Shown here: positions 52,452 through 63,402 of the stretch, one piece after another
Layout: every line of letters starts with the position of its first letter
Position numbering within the stretch: position 1 is the first letter of the stretch
DNA from: Lysobacteraceae bacterium
GTDB taxonomy: Bacteria; Pseudomonadota; Gammaproteobacteria; Xanthomonadales; Xanthomonadaceae
Direction of reading: 5' to 3'
Assembly (NCBI GenBank): GCA_026005075.1
Contig: BPKJ01000001.1
Location: 558,001 to 622,000 of the forward strand
Length of the DNA stretch: 64,000 bases
Translations under genes and position numbers: made by a program
Notes under the pieces: generated by a model
The model's input: only the letters and a program-made list of their open reading frames with translations
Database searches by the model: none
Told to the model about the DNA's origin: nothing

Positions 52452-54335
52452 ATGTCCGGATCCAGCCAGTTCGCCCTGCTCCGCACCCGGCGCTTCCTGC
52501 CCTTCTTCCTGACCCAGGCGCTTGGCGCGTTCAACGACAACGTCTTCAAGAACGCGCTGATGATCCTGATCGTCTTCCAGGGCGCCGAGCTCGCCGGTCT
52601 GCGCTCGACCGAGCTGACCATCGCCGCCGCCGGGCTCTTCATCCTGCCGTTCTTCCTCTTCTCGGCCACCTTCGGCCAGCTCGCCGACAAGTACGACAAG
52701 TCGAGGCTGATCCGTGCGGCCAAGCTGCTGGAGATCGCGGTGATGGGGTTGGCGGCCGTCGGCTTCGCCCTGGGATCGATCGGGCTCCTGCTCGCCGTGC
52801 TGTTCCTGATGGGCGCCCAGAGCAGTCTGTTCGGCCCGGCCAAGTACGGCATCCTGCCGCAACACCTCGCGCCGGAGGAGCTGGTGGGTGGCAACGGGCT
52901 GGTCGAGGCAGCGACCTTCCTCACCATCCTGCTCGGCACCATGGCCGGCGGGATCCTCATCGCGCTGCAGCCGGCCGGGCCGACCGTGGTCTCGGTGACG
53001 GTGATCGCCATCGCGGTGGCCGGCTACCTCGCCAGTCGCTTCATCCCTTCGGCACCACCGAGCGACCCTGCCCTGGCGATCAACTGGAATCCGCTCACCG
53101 AGACCTGGCGCAACCTGCGCTTCCTGTCCGGCCAGCGCACGGTGTTCCTGTCGGTGCTGGGGATCAGCTGGTTCTGGTTCTTCGGCGCCACCATCCTGCA
53201 GGTGCTGCCGGGCTATACCCGCGAGGTGCTGGGCGGCAGCGAGGAGGTGGCCACCCTGGTCCTGGTGCTGTTCTCGCTCGGCATCGGGCTGGGCTCGCTG
53301 CTGTGCGAGAAGCTGTCGCGGCGGACCGTCGAGATCGGCCTCGTTCCGCTGGGTGCGGCCGGCATGACCGTGTTCGGCATCGACCTCTATCTCGCCCACC
53401 CGGAAGCCGCCGGCGCCCTCGAACTCGGTGCGCGGGCCTTCATGGCCCGGGAAGGCAGTCCGAGGGTCATGCTCGACCTCGTGCTGATCGGCCTGTCCGG
53501 CGGGCTGTTCATCGTGCCCCTGTATGCGCTGGTGCAGCAGCGCTCGGAGCCGGCGCACCGCTCCCGCATCATCGCCGGCAACAACATCCTCAACGCGGCC
53601 TTCATGGTCGCCTCGGCGCTGCTCTCCATCCTCGTCCTCAACTGGCTGAGCATCCCCGAACTGCTGCTCGCCACGGCCGTCCTCAACGCCCTGGTCGCGG
53701 CCTACATCTTCGCGCTGGTGCCCGAGTTCGCGATGCGTTTCATCGCCTGGCTGCTGATCAGCCTGCTCTATCGCGTGGAGGTGGAAGGCGTGGAGGAACA
53801 CGTCCCCGATCAGGGCCCGGCGCTGATCGTCTGCAACCACGTCAGCTTCGTCGACGCACTGGTGCTCGGCGGCGTGATTCCGCGGCCGGTGCGCTTCGTC
53901 ATGTACTACCGGATCCACCGGATTCCGCTGCTGGGCTGGCTGTTCCGTACCGCCCGCGCCATCCCCATCGCCGGCCGCAACGAGGATCCTGCGCTGATGG
54001 AACGCGCCTTCGGGCAGATCCGGGAGGCGCTGGCCGCCGGTGAGCTGGTCGGCCTGTTCCCCGAAGGCGGGCTGACCCGTGACGGGGAAATCGCGCCGTT
54101 CCGGCCCGGCATCGAACGGATTCTCGCCGAGAGCCCGGTGCCGGTCGTGCCCATGGCCCTGACCGGCCTGTGGGAGAGCATGTGGAGCCGGCGCGACTCG
54201 AGACTGCGCCGGATGCGCCTGCCGCGCCGCCTGCGGGCACGGATCGGCGTGGTCGCGGGACCGCCGCTGCCGCCCACGCTCAAGGCCCACGAGATCGAGG
54301 CCGTGGTCCGCACCCTGCGCGGCGACCGCCGCTGA
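52452..54335 (+). CDS. LplT-like MFS flippase fused to a PlsC-type acyltransferase
   Basis: 627 residues. Residues 1-430 form a 12-helix MFS carrier that opens [18 protein letters not shown], as in the lysophospholipid flippase LplT. Residues about 440-627 are a glycerolipid acyltransferase: N-H463-VSFVD468 (catalytic HxxxxD), FPEGG at about 536-540 and later hydrophobic box. E. coli keeps these functions in separate proteins (LplT and Aas); here they are joined, without the AMP-binding acyl-ACP synthetase domain of the larger Aas fusions. It likely flips 2-acyl-lysolipids inward and re-acylates them, repairing the envelope. ATG at 52452 with GGAGG. Confidence 0.92.
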   Translation: MSGSSQFALLRTRRFLPFFLTQALGAFNDNVFKNALMILIVFQGAELAGLRSTELTIAAAGLFILPFFLFSATFGQLADKYDKSRLIRAAKLLEIAVMGLAAVGFALGSIGLLLAVLFLMGAQSSLFGPAKYGILPQHLAPEELVGGNGLVEAATFLTILLGTMAGGILIALQPAGPTVVSVTVIAIAVAGYLASRFIPSAPPSDPALAINWNPLTETWRNLRFLSGQRTVFLSVLGISWFWFFGATILQVLPGYTREVLGGSEEVATLVLVLFSLGIGLGSLLCEKLSRRTVEIGLVPLGAAGMTVFGIDLYLAHPEAAGALELGARAFMAREGSPRVMLDLVLIGLSGGLFIVPLYALVQQRSEPAHRSRIIAGNNILNAAFMVASALLSILVLNWLSIPELLLATAVLNALVAAYIFALVPEFAMRFIAWLLISLLYRVEVEGVEEHVPDQGPALIVCNHVSFVDALVLGGVIPRPVRFVMYYRIHRIPLLGWLFRTARAIPIAGRNEDPALMERAFGQIREALAAGELVGLFPEGGLTRDGEIAPFRPGIERILAESPVPVVPMALTGLWESMWSRRDSRLRRMRLPRRLRARIGVVAGPPLPPTLKAHEIEAVVRTLRGDRR

Positions 54336-54358
54336 GCCCGACCGCGGCGCCGCGTCCC

Positions 54359-55279
54359 TCAGCCGGCAAGACCGCCGAGCACGGCGAGCGCGAGTGCGGC
54401 GATCCACAGAAGCAGCATGCGCCAGAGCAGCGCCATGCCGTCCTCGACCGCGGTCTGCATCGTCGGCACCACGGCATCCGAAGGCGGCGCCACCACACCC
54501 GCAAGGCTCTCCGCCGAGGCGGCCGCGTCCTCCGCGCGTTCGGCGTCCTCCTCGATCTGATCCTGCAGCTCGCACTGCACGCTGCTGCGCGCCGCCGCGT
54601 CGAGGAAGCCCAGCGGGCCGCCCGGACGGTCGGCCGCGGGTCGGCTCCGCCAGTCGCGCCAGGCCCCGAGCACCGCGTCGAAGTTCGCGACCATGGCCAA
54701 GGAGAGTGTCATCAAGCCCGCAACCGGCAGGTGCATCCACTGCAGCAGGGTGTGGAGGACGGATCCGCGCCGCGGCTCGCCGGCACCGGCCAGCCACACG
54801 CTGCGGTAGAGCATGGCCCCGGCGCCCCCCAGCACCATGAACCAGAAAAGGGGGGCGAACCAGCGCGCCAGCCCGGCACGAAACAGCGCCTCCACCACCG
54901 CGGCGCTGCCCGAAGGCTGCGCGGAAAGGCCAAGACCCCGCGCCGCGGCGCGCAGCGCCTCGTCGTCCTCGGCCTCCGCCAATGCCGCCGCGTCCGCGTC
55001 GAGGTCGCGCGGCCCCCAGCACAGGAACAGCATCAGCACACCCCAGGGCAGCAGCAGCGCCCGACCATGACCACCGAGCCAGCCCTGCAGGAGCAGCGCC
55101 AGGAGTCCGGGAAGCAGCACCCAGGACACCGCAGCCCAGCCGTCGCCGCGAGCCCCGATGCGCCGACCGAGCCGCTGCCAGTGCCGCCACGGCCCCTCCA
55201 GCCTTCGCCACCGCACCAGGGCGGGAAACCGCCAGCCCGCCAGCACCACCACCACCACGGCGATCAGGGTGATCGACAT
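54359..55279 (-). CDS. ampE: AmpE-like inner-membrane protein
   Basis: 306 residues, four or five membrane helices. The AmpE/CobD-type features include the N-terminal helix, the central helix with APLFWFMVLGGAGAMLYRSVWLAG and the C-terminal helix. In Enterobacteria AmpE is co-made with AmpD and influences beta-lactamase induction through cell-wall recycling. ampD is not adjacent here; the class-C-like hydrolase at 15 kb is far away, so linkage is speculative. It lies downstream of nudC on the same strand after 46 bp. Confidence 0.8.
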   Translation of the reverse strand: MSITLIAVVVVVLAGWRFPALVRWRRLEGPWRHWQRLGRRIGARGDGWAAVSWVLLPGLLALLLQGWLGGHGRALLLPWGVLMLFLCWGPRDLDADAAALAEAEDDEALRAAARGLGLSAQPSGSAAVVEALFRAGLARWFAPLFWFMVLGGAGAMLYRSVWLAGAGEPRRGSVLHTLLQWMHLPVAGLMTLSLAMVANFDAVLGAWRDWRSRPAADRPGGPLGFLDAAARSSVQCELQDQIEEDAERAEDAAASAESLAGVVAPPSDAVVPTMQTAVEDGMALLWRMLLLWIAALALAVLGGLAG

Positions 55280-55325
55280 GCCACCTCCGTCGGTCTCGGC
55301 CGGGGCCAGTGTACCCGCGCAGGCC

Positions 55326-56261
55326 TCATCCCGCGCCGCCGGCAGGCCGCGGCAGCACGGACCGCACCGCCGGCGCGCCGAGTTCCTCCTCCAGCCAGTC
55401 GAGGATCAGCCGGAAGCTGATCGCCACCGGCGGCGGCAACACGATCGCCTCGGCCCGCACCTCGGACAGCAGTTCGGCCGCCTCGAACCAGCGGGCGTCG
55501 GCCAGTTCCTCGCCGACACGCAGCTCGGCCGTTTCGGCCCAGGCGTGGTAACCGACCATCAGCGAAGCCGGGAAGGGCCAGGGCTGCGAACTGTGGTAGA
55601 CGCAGCGGCCCACCCGAACCCCGGCCTCCTCGTGGACCTCCCTGCGCAGGGCGTCCTCCAGCGATTCGCCCGGCTCGACGAAACCCGCGAGGGTCGAGTA
55701 GCGCCGTTCGGGCCAGTGGGCGGCACGTCCAAGCAAGGCGCGGTGCGCGTGACGCACCAGCACGATGATGGCCGGGTCGATGCGCGGGTAGTGTTCCACC
55801 CCGCAGGCGGCCGCCGTGCACACCCGCAGGTGCCCGCCGCGGCGCACCTCGGTCGGAGCGCCGCAGGCCCCGCAGAACCGGGCGCGCGCATGCCAGAGCA
55901 GCAAGGCCCGCGCATAGGCGAACAGTCCGGCCTCGAAGGGATCCAGCCCGGGGGCCGCCTCGCGCAAGCCGACCCGCCTCACCGTCGCCAGGGCCGGCTC
56001 GTCCTGCACCACCGCGAACCACGGCACGTCCGCGGCCAGCCCCAGGAAGCAGGCGGCCGCGGGGCGTTGGTCCGCGACCTGGATGGCGGACTTCCAGTCC
56101 AGCCCACCGCCGTCCTGCAGGGCCGCCCGGCCGTCGCGATCGAGAACGAGGATCCGGCCCTCCCGCCACGCGCGATCGAGCCATTCCGGCGCGGCGCGGT
56201 GCTCGGCGGCCCGGTCGATGCCAAGGCCCTCGAAGAGGTTCGGCGTCTTGCTGCGGCTCAC
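55326..56261 (-). CDS. nudC: NAD(+) diphosphatase / NAD-decapping Nudix enzyme
   Basis: 311 residues. A zinc ribbon with four Cys (FCGACGAP and CTAAACG) precedes the Nudix box [22 protein letters not shown], and the NudC-specific [11 protein letters not shown] follows. It hydrolyses NADH to NMNH and AMP and removes NAD caps from RNA. The GTG start (56261) overlaps the erpA stop (GTGTGA), so they are coupled. Confidence 0.95.
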   Translation of the reverse strand: MSRSKTPNLFEGLGIDRAAEHRAAPEWLDRAWREGRILVLDRDGRAALQDGGGLDWKSAIQVADQRPAAACFLGLAADVPWFAVVQDEPALATVRRVGLREAAPGLDPFEAGLFAYARALLLWHARARFCGACGAPTEVRRGGHLRVCTAAACGVEHYPRIDPAIIVLVRHAHRALLGRAAHWPERRYSTLAGFVEPGESLEDALRREVHEEAGVRVGRCVYHSSQPWPFPASLMVGYHAWAETAELRVGEELADARWFEAAELLSEVRAEAIVLPPPVAISFRLILDWLEEELGAPAVRSVLPRPAGGAG

Positions 56262-56614
56262 ACGGTGAACGAGGAGCCGCAGCCGCAGGTGGTCTTTGCG
56301 TTGGGATTGCGGATCACGAACTGCGCCCCATGCAGGCTCTCGGTGTAGTCGACCTCGGCGCCCTGCAGGTACTGCAGGCTGAGCGGGTCGACCAGAAGGG
56401 TGACCCCCTCGCGCTCCACGACCAGATCGTCCTCGGCCTGGTTCTCGTCGAACTCGAAACCGTACTGGAAGCCGGAGCAGCCGCCGCCCTGGATGTAGAC
56501 GCGCAGCTTGAGGTTGGGGTTGCCCTCCTCCTCGATCAGGCTGCGCACCTTGCGCGCGGCAGCCACGCTGAAATGCAGGGGGGCCGCGAGATCCTGGTAG
56601 CTGGGAAGGCTCAT
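56258..56614 (-). CDS. erpA: A-type iron-sulfur carrier ErpA
   Basis: 118 residues. The three conserved cysteines are in [11 protein letters not shown] and CGCGSSF at the C-terminus; the rest ([29 protein letters not shown]) matches ErpA closely. It delivers [4Fe-4S] clusters to target enzymes such as IspG/IspH. Start at the ATG 56614 ([13 protein letters not shown]) fits length, though the ribosome site is poor and an upstream start (56626) remains possible. nudC is coupled downstream, bactofilin lies 77 bp upstream. Confidence 0.96.
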   Translation of the reverse strand: MSLPSYQDLAAPLHFSVAAARKVRSLIEEEGNPNLKLRVYIQGGGCSGFQYGFEFDENQAEDDLVVEREGVTLLVDPLSLQYLQGAEVDYTESLHGAQFVIRNPNAKTTCGCGSSFTV

Positions 56615-56690
56615 GGTCCTGACGGGCATCCTGGTCAACGCGGGAAAGCGAACAGCACCAGTATGCCGGAGCTGGCTGAACCCGGGATGC

Positions 56691-57122
56691 TCACCCTCCC
56701 TCGCCGTGCGCCGCCTTGGCCTCCGGGCCCGGCAGCTGGCGCGGCAGCGGCGCCTCGGTGTGGATCATCCGCCCGGTGATCATCGCCCCCGCGGCCATCT
56801 CGACGACCTTGTAGTGAACGTTGCCCTGGATCCTCGCCCGCGGGCCCAGCTCGACCCGCTCGCTCGCGTGGACGTCGCCTTCGAGCTGCCCGTTGACGAC
56901 CACCACCGGAACCCGCACCTCACCGTGTACCACGCCCTTCTCGGCAACCGTAAGGTGGGCGTCGGCGGCCCCTTCCTCGGCATGGATGCCGCCGTGGACG
57001 GTGCCCTCGAGGTACAGCCCGCCACTGAAATGGATGTCGCCGCGAACGGTGACCTGTGCGCCGATCAGCGTCTCCACGCTGCCGCCGTTGTGCACCGATT
57101 TCTTCTTTTCCCCTCCGAACAT
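56691..57122 (-). CDS. Bactofilin
   Basis: 143 residues. The central DUF583 beta-helix shows short repeats ([50 protein letters not shown]), with flexible ends rich in Lys at the start and Pro at the end. Bactofilins polymerise without nucleotide on the inner membrane and organise wall growth or polar structures. It begins 1 bp after the stop of the membrane coiled-coil gene and probably is co-transcribed with it. Confidence 0.93.
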   Translation of the reverse strand: MFGGEKKKSVHNGGSVETLIGAQVTVRGDIHFSGGLYLEGTVHGGIHAEEGAADAHLTVAEKGVVHGEVRVPVVVVNGQLEGDVHASERVELGPRARIQGNVHYKVVEMAAGAMITGRMIHTEAPLPRQLPGPEAKAAHGEGG

Positions 57123-57123
57123 C

Positions 57124-57849
57124 TCACGCTCCTGCTGGCTTCTTCGTTTCTTCCCAAGGAATGGTTTTCTCGACCTCGCTGCCCTTGCGCTGGATGCGCA
57201 GGCGCACCCGCTCGGGCCGGAACTCGGGCGGCAGCAGGATGCTGCCCTTGATCTGCTGGAAATAGCGGAACGAGAACGTCCGCGGACGCCCTTCCGCGGC
57301 CGGGTCGAGCTTGGCCCATTCCAGCACCTGCGGCCGGCCGTCCACCCTGCCCTCGATCGAGAAGCTCAGGCTGCCCTCGGTCATCGCACTGGTCTTGAGA
57401 TTCTGGCTCAGGGTGATCTCGTAGCGCAGCCGGCCGTCGCGGAGCGGCTCGAAGTGGACGCTGTGCACGGCCAGGCCCTTCTGCCGCGCGCTGCCGCCCA
57501 CCAGGCGCTCGTAGAACGCGACGTCCGCCCGCAGCGCGGCGAGTTCCTCCTCGCGTTCGGCCAAGGTCTCCTGCAGGCGGGTCAGCGCCTCCCGGTGAAT
57601 CTGGTCGGACCGCTCCAGCACGGCCTTCTCGCGCAGCAGGGCCTCCAGCTGCTCGCGGAGCGCCGCCTGCTCCTGCTCGGCCCGATCCAGTTCGCCCAGT
57701 GCCCTGCCCAGCGCCGGAACCGACCAGCGATGGACCCCCCACGCGCAGGCAAGCAGCGAGAGGATCCATGCCAGGGCCAGCAGCCACCGCCATCGGCGCG
57801 GCTGCTGCGCCCTCGGGACGATGACGAAGTCGGATGCAGGCTTGGCCAT
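57124..57849 (-). CDS. Membrane-anchored coiled-coil protein (DUF6776-like)
   Basis: 241 residues. A cytoplasmic basic start (RAQQPRRWRW) leads to one membrane helix (LLALAWILSLLACAWGV), a coiled coil of about 75 residues (EQEQAALREQLEALLREKAVLE...), then a strand-rich periplasmic domain (LAVHSVHFEPLRDGRLRYEITLSQN; SILLPPEFRPERVRLRI). The same architecture, always before bactofilin, is widespread in Xanthomonadales and Pseudomonads; function unknown. Only 1 bp separates its stop from the bactofilin ATG. It likely recruits or positions the bactofilin (inference). Confidence 0.8.
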   Translation of the reverse strand: MAKPASDFVIVPRAQQPRRWRWLLALAWILSLLACAWGVHRWSVPALGRALGELDRAEQEQAALREQLEALLREKAVLERSDQIHREALTRLQETLAEREEELAALRADVAFYERLVGGSARQKGLAVHSVHFEPLRDGRLRYEITLSQNLKTSAMTEGSLSFSIEGRVDGRPQVLEWAKLDPAAEGRPRTFSFRYFQQIKGSILLPPEFRPERVRLRIQRKGSEVEKTIPWEETKKPAGA

Positions 57850-57925
57850 GACGGGTGCTGGCGGCGCGTCCACCGGAAAGGTGGCCAAGTTGGCCACCCC
57901 GGGACGATCAGCGTCAAGGCAACCG

Positions 57926-57955
57926 CTGACAGTGGCTGCAAGGCGGCGGTATAGT
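57926..57955 (+). promoter_or_regulatory. Promoter of the signalling cluster
   Basis: CTGACA (57926-57931), 18-nt spacer, TATAGT (57950-57955): five of six matches in each box. The predicted start is about 26 nt before the GTG at 57988. It lies in the 138-bp divergent gap next to the coiled-coil gene. Confidence 0.65.
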
Positions 57956-57987
57956 CCGCGCGTCGCCATCAGGAAATCCCCCAAGCC

Positions 57988-60816
57988 GTGGCCCTTCCTG
58001 TCCAGGACGAAACCCAGCAGCGCGCCGAACTGCGCAGCGCGTTCCTGCGCCAGCTTCCGCAGCGCCTGCGCCAGATCGCCCGCCGCGGGCGCCACTTCTG
58101 CACCACGGGCTGGGACATCAACGGACTGTCGCTGCTGCACGAGGACGTGCAGCGCCTCGCCGGCGTGGCCGGCCGTTACGGCGCGGTCGAGGTCAGCAAG
58201 CAGCTGCTTGCGCTGGAGGAACGGCTGGGCCGCTTCGTCGCGGCCGAGCAGTTGCCGGATGCCGACGCCTCCGCGGCATTGCTCGAGCAGCTCGATGCGC
58301 TGGCTCCGGCAGCGCCCGAGACGGAATCCGTGGGCACCGCCCCGGCCGCCCGGACCGAAGAAACCTCGGCCCGGGCCGAGTTTCCCCCGCCGCAGTACTG
58401 GCGGCGCTGGACCGGGGATCTGGACGGTCCGCTGGAGCTGGCCGCAGCCGCCCCGCCTGCCGCTGCGCCCTTCCCCCCGCCGCGCCCCGCGGAGCCCACG
58501 CCGCGGCCCGGACTTGGCGCGCTGCTGGAACAGGCCGGCACCTCGCTCGGCGCCGGCGATGCCGATCCCGGATCGATCCCGTGGACGCCGCCGGCTCCGC
58601 GCCCCGAGCCTGCGCCCGCCGCAGCAAGCCGGCCCGGCCCGGCCGCGCCCGTCGGCCGGGCTGCGGAACGCAGCAGCAGCCCGCCCCCGGCGCCCGCGGC
58701 CAGCGTGACGCCGCCGACGCCCACGCGTCCTGCGCCCCGGCCCGCTGCTGCAGCCGGTCCGAGGCCTGCCGGACCGGCCCGGATCTACCACCTCAGCGCC
58801 AGCTCCGATCTCTCCGTGGAGCTCGATCAGCGCCTCGCGGCGCTGGGCCACGAGGTCGAGATCCTGGAGAGCGCGGACGAGTTGCGCGAGGTGCTGGCGG
58901 CCCTGGTGCCCGATCTCGTGCTCATCGACCCGGAGTTCGAGCGGGAACTGGAGACCATCGGCACCGCCCTGCGCAGTGCGCGGGAGCGCAGCGGTGCAAA
59001 GCTGCCCCTGCTGGCCATGGCCCACCACGACACCATGCCGGTCCGGCTCGCCGCGCGCAGGGCGGGAGCGGCTGCCCTCCTGGTCGCACCGAAGTCGGCG
59101 GAGGAGGTTCTGGGCCGTCTGCAGGGCCTGCTCGAGAGCGACGATGCGGAGAGCTACCGCGTGCTGATCGTCGAGGACGACCGCTCCCAGGGCCTGTTCG
59201 CCGAGTCGATCCTGCGCAACGCGGGCATGGAGGCCAGGGTCATCAGCAACGCCTTCGAGGTGCTCGAGGCGATGGACGCATTCCGGCCGGACCTCGTCCT
59301 GATGGACCTGTACATGCCGGGCTGCGATGGCGCCGAACTGACCGCCCTGATCCGCGAGCGCGAGGAATACCTGCATACGCCCATCGTCTTCCTGTCCGGC
59401 GAGAGCGACCTCGACAAGCACTATGCCGCGCTGGACGCCGGTGGCGACGATTTCCTGTCCAAGCCGATCCGTCCCAAGCACCTGATCGCGGCGGTCAGCA
59501 ACCGCGTGCGGCGGGCACGGGCCATGCAGCGACGGGTCGGCACGCAGGATCCGCGTGATCCGGCCACCGGGCTCTACCACCGCCGCCACCTGCTGGACCG
59601 GCTCAATGAGCTGCTCGGCGCGGAGAACCTCCGCCAGCGCCCCGGCGGCGTGCTGTTCTTCGAGTTCGACGGCGTCGCCAGCCTGCGCGAGAAACTGGGC
59701 CTTGCGGCGGTGGAAACCCTGCTCACCGAGGCCGGCCGGCTGCTGGCCGGCCACCTCTCGGGGCCGGACCTGGCCTGCCGGTATGGCGACGGCAGCTTCA
59801 TCGCGGTCTGTCCGGAACGCGACGAGGAAGCGCTGGAGGCACTGGCCGTCCAGCTGCACGACGCGGTCGCGGCGCACGCCTTCGAGCTTGCCGGCCGCCC
59901 CCTGCGACTGCGCGTGGCCGTGGGTGTCTGCGCCCTGCGGCACGGCTTCGCCGATGCCGGCAGCCTGCTCAACGTCGCCGAACGCTGTGCGCGTGAAGCG
60001 CGTGGCAGCGAGCGCGGGGTCATCCGCTACCGCCCGCAGCCTGCCGCGACCCCGGCCTCACAGGCGCTGGTGCAACTGCTGCGCGAATCGATCGACCGCG
60101 ACGGTTTCGAGCTGCTCTACCAGCCGATCGTGGCGGTGCAGGGCGGCGAGGATTCCCAATACCAGACGCTGCTGCGCGTACGCGACCACGGCGGCAAGCT
60201 GCGCACGGCCGCCGAGATCCTGCCGGTGGCCACGGCGGCCGGCCTGATACCGGAGATCGACCGCTGGGTGTTGGGGGCGGCGCTCCGCGCGATCTCGCAG
60301 CGCCACGAGGCGGGCACCCCGGTACGGCTCTTCGTGCATCAGCGGGCAGCCAGCCTCGCCACCCCCGGATACGGCGACTGGATCGCCAACCAGCTGCGTG
60401 TGCGCAACGTTCCGGGACACCTGCTGGTGCTCGACCTGACCCTCGAGGACATCGAACCCCGGGCCCGCGAGGTGGTGGCCCTGTGCGAGTCGCTGATCCC
60501 GACCGGCGTGCGCTTCTGCCTCTCGCGCTACGAGCACGGCCCCATCGGGGCGCCGATCCTCGACATGCTGCCGGTCGAGTTCGTGAAGCTGTCGCCGAAG
60601 TACCTCGTGGAGCTGGAGCTGCCCGGCACCCGCGACACCCTGAAGGAGGTCGTGGACAAGGCCCACCTGCGCGGCCTTCAGGTCATCGCCCAGCAGGTCG
60701 AGGATGCGCAGTCCGCGGCCACGCTGTGGATGTCGGGCGTCGACTTCATCCAGGGCAATCTGGTGCAGCAGGCTTCCGGGCATCTGAACTTCGATTTCCA
60801 CGCCGCCGTGCTCTGA
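57988..60816 (+). CDS. REC-REC-GGDEF-EAL protein with degenerate catalytic motifs (FimX-like)
   Basis: 942 residues from a GTG at 57988. Residues 1-100 are helical and Hpt-like, but no phospho-His context is evident. A Pro/Ala-rich linker (about 105-260) follows. REC1 (about 265-380) lacks clear acidic-pocket residues. REC2 (about 387-505) is intact with D440. The GGDEF domain has YGDGSF at 599-604 instead of GGDEF, and the EAL domain has ELLYQPI (708) but QTLLRV instead of EALLR, so both enzymes are probably dead. Such tandem degenerate domains, as in FimX, often bind cyclic-di-GMP and act on pili; here it precedes a hybrid kinase by 27 bp and is plausibly its target. Confidence 0.92.
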   Translation: MALPVQDETQQRAELRSAFLRQLPQRLRQIARRGRHFCTTGWDINGLSLLHEDVQRLAGVAGRYGAVEVSKQLLALEERLGRFVAAEQLPDADASAALLEQLDALAPAAPETESVGTAPAARTEETSARAEFPPPQYWRRWTGDLDGPLELAAAAPPAAAPFPPPRPAEPTPRPGLGALLEQAGTSLGAGDADPGSIPWTPPAPRPEPAPAAASRPGPAAPVGRAAERSSSPPPAPAASVTPPTPTRPAPRPAAAAGPRPAGPARIYHLSASSDLSVELDQRLAALGHEVEILESADELREVLAALVPDLVLIDPEFERELETIGTALRSARERSGAKLPLLAMAHHDTMPVRLAARRAGAAALLVAPKSAEEVLGRLQGLLESDDAESYRVLIVEDDRSQGLFAESILRNAGMEARVISNAFEVLEAMDAFRPDLVLMDLYMPGCDGAELTALIREREEYLHTPIVFLSGESDLDKHYAALDAGGDDFLSKPIRPKHLIAAVSNRVRRARAMQRRVGTQDPRDPATGLYHRRHLLDRLNELLGAENLRQRPGGVLFFEFDGVASLREKLGLAAVETLLTEAGRLLAGHLSGPDLACRYGDGSFIAVCPERDEEALEALAVQLHDAVAAHAFELAGRPLRLRVAVGVCALRHGFADAGSLLNVAERCAREARGSERGVIRYRPQPAATPASQALVQLLRESIDRDGFELLYQPIVAVQGGEDSQYQTLLRVRDHGGKLRTAAEILPVATAAGLIPEIDRWVLGAALRAISQRHEAGTPVRLFVHQRAASLATPGYGDWIANQLRVRNVPGHLLVLDLTLEDIEPRAREVVALCESLIPTGVRFCLSRYEHGPIGAPILDMLPVEFVKLSPKYLVELELPGTRDTLKEVVDKAHLRGLQVIAQQVEDAQSAATLWMSGVDFIQGNLVQQASGHLNFDFHAAVL

Positions 60817-60843
60817 CCCGGCATTGCCGAAGGTGCCTCGCCG

Positions 60844-63351
<2,508 letters not shown>

Positions 63352-63402
63352 GCCGGGTCGGTCCCGGTGCCATAATGGTGCTCCCCGCAGGGAGGCTGGT
63401 AC

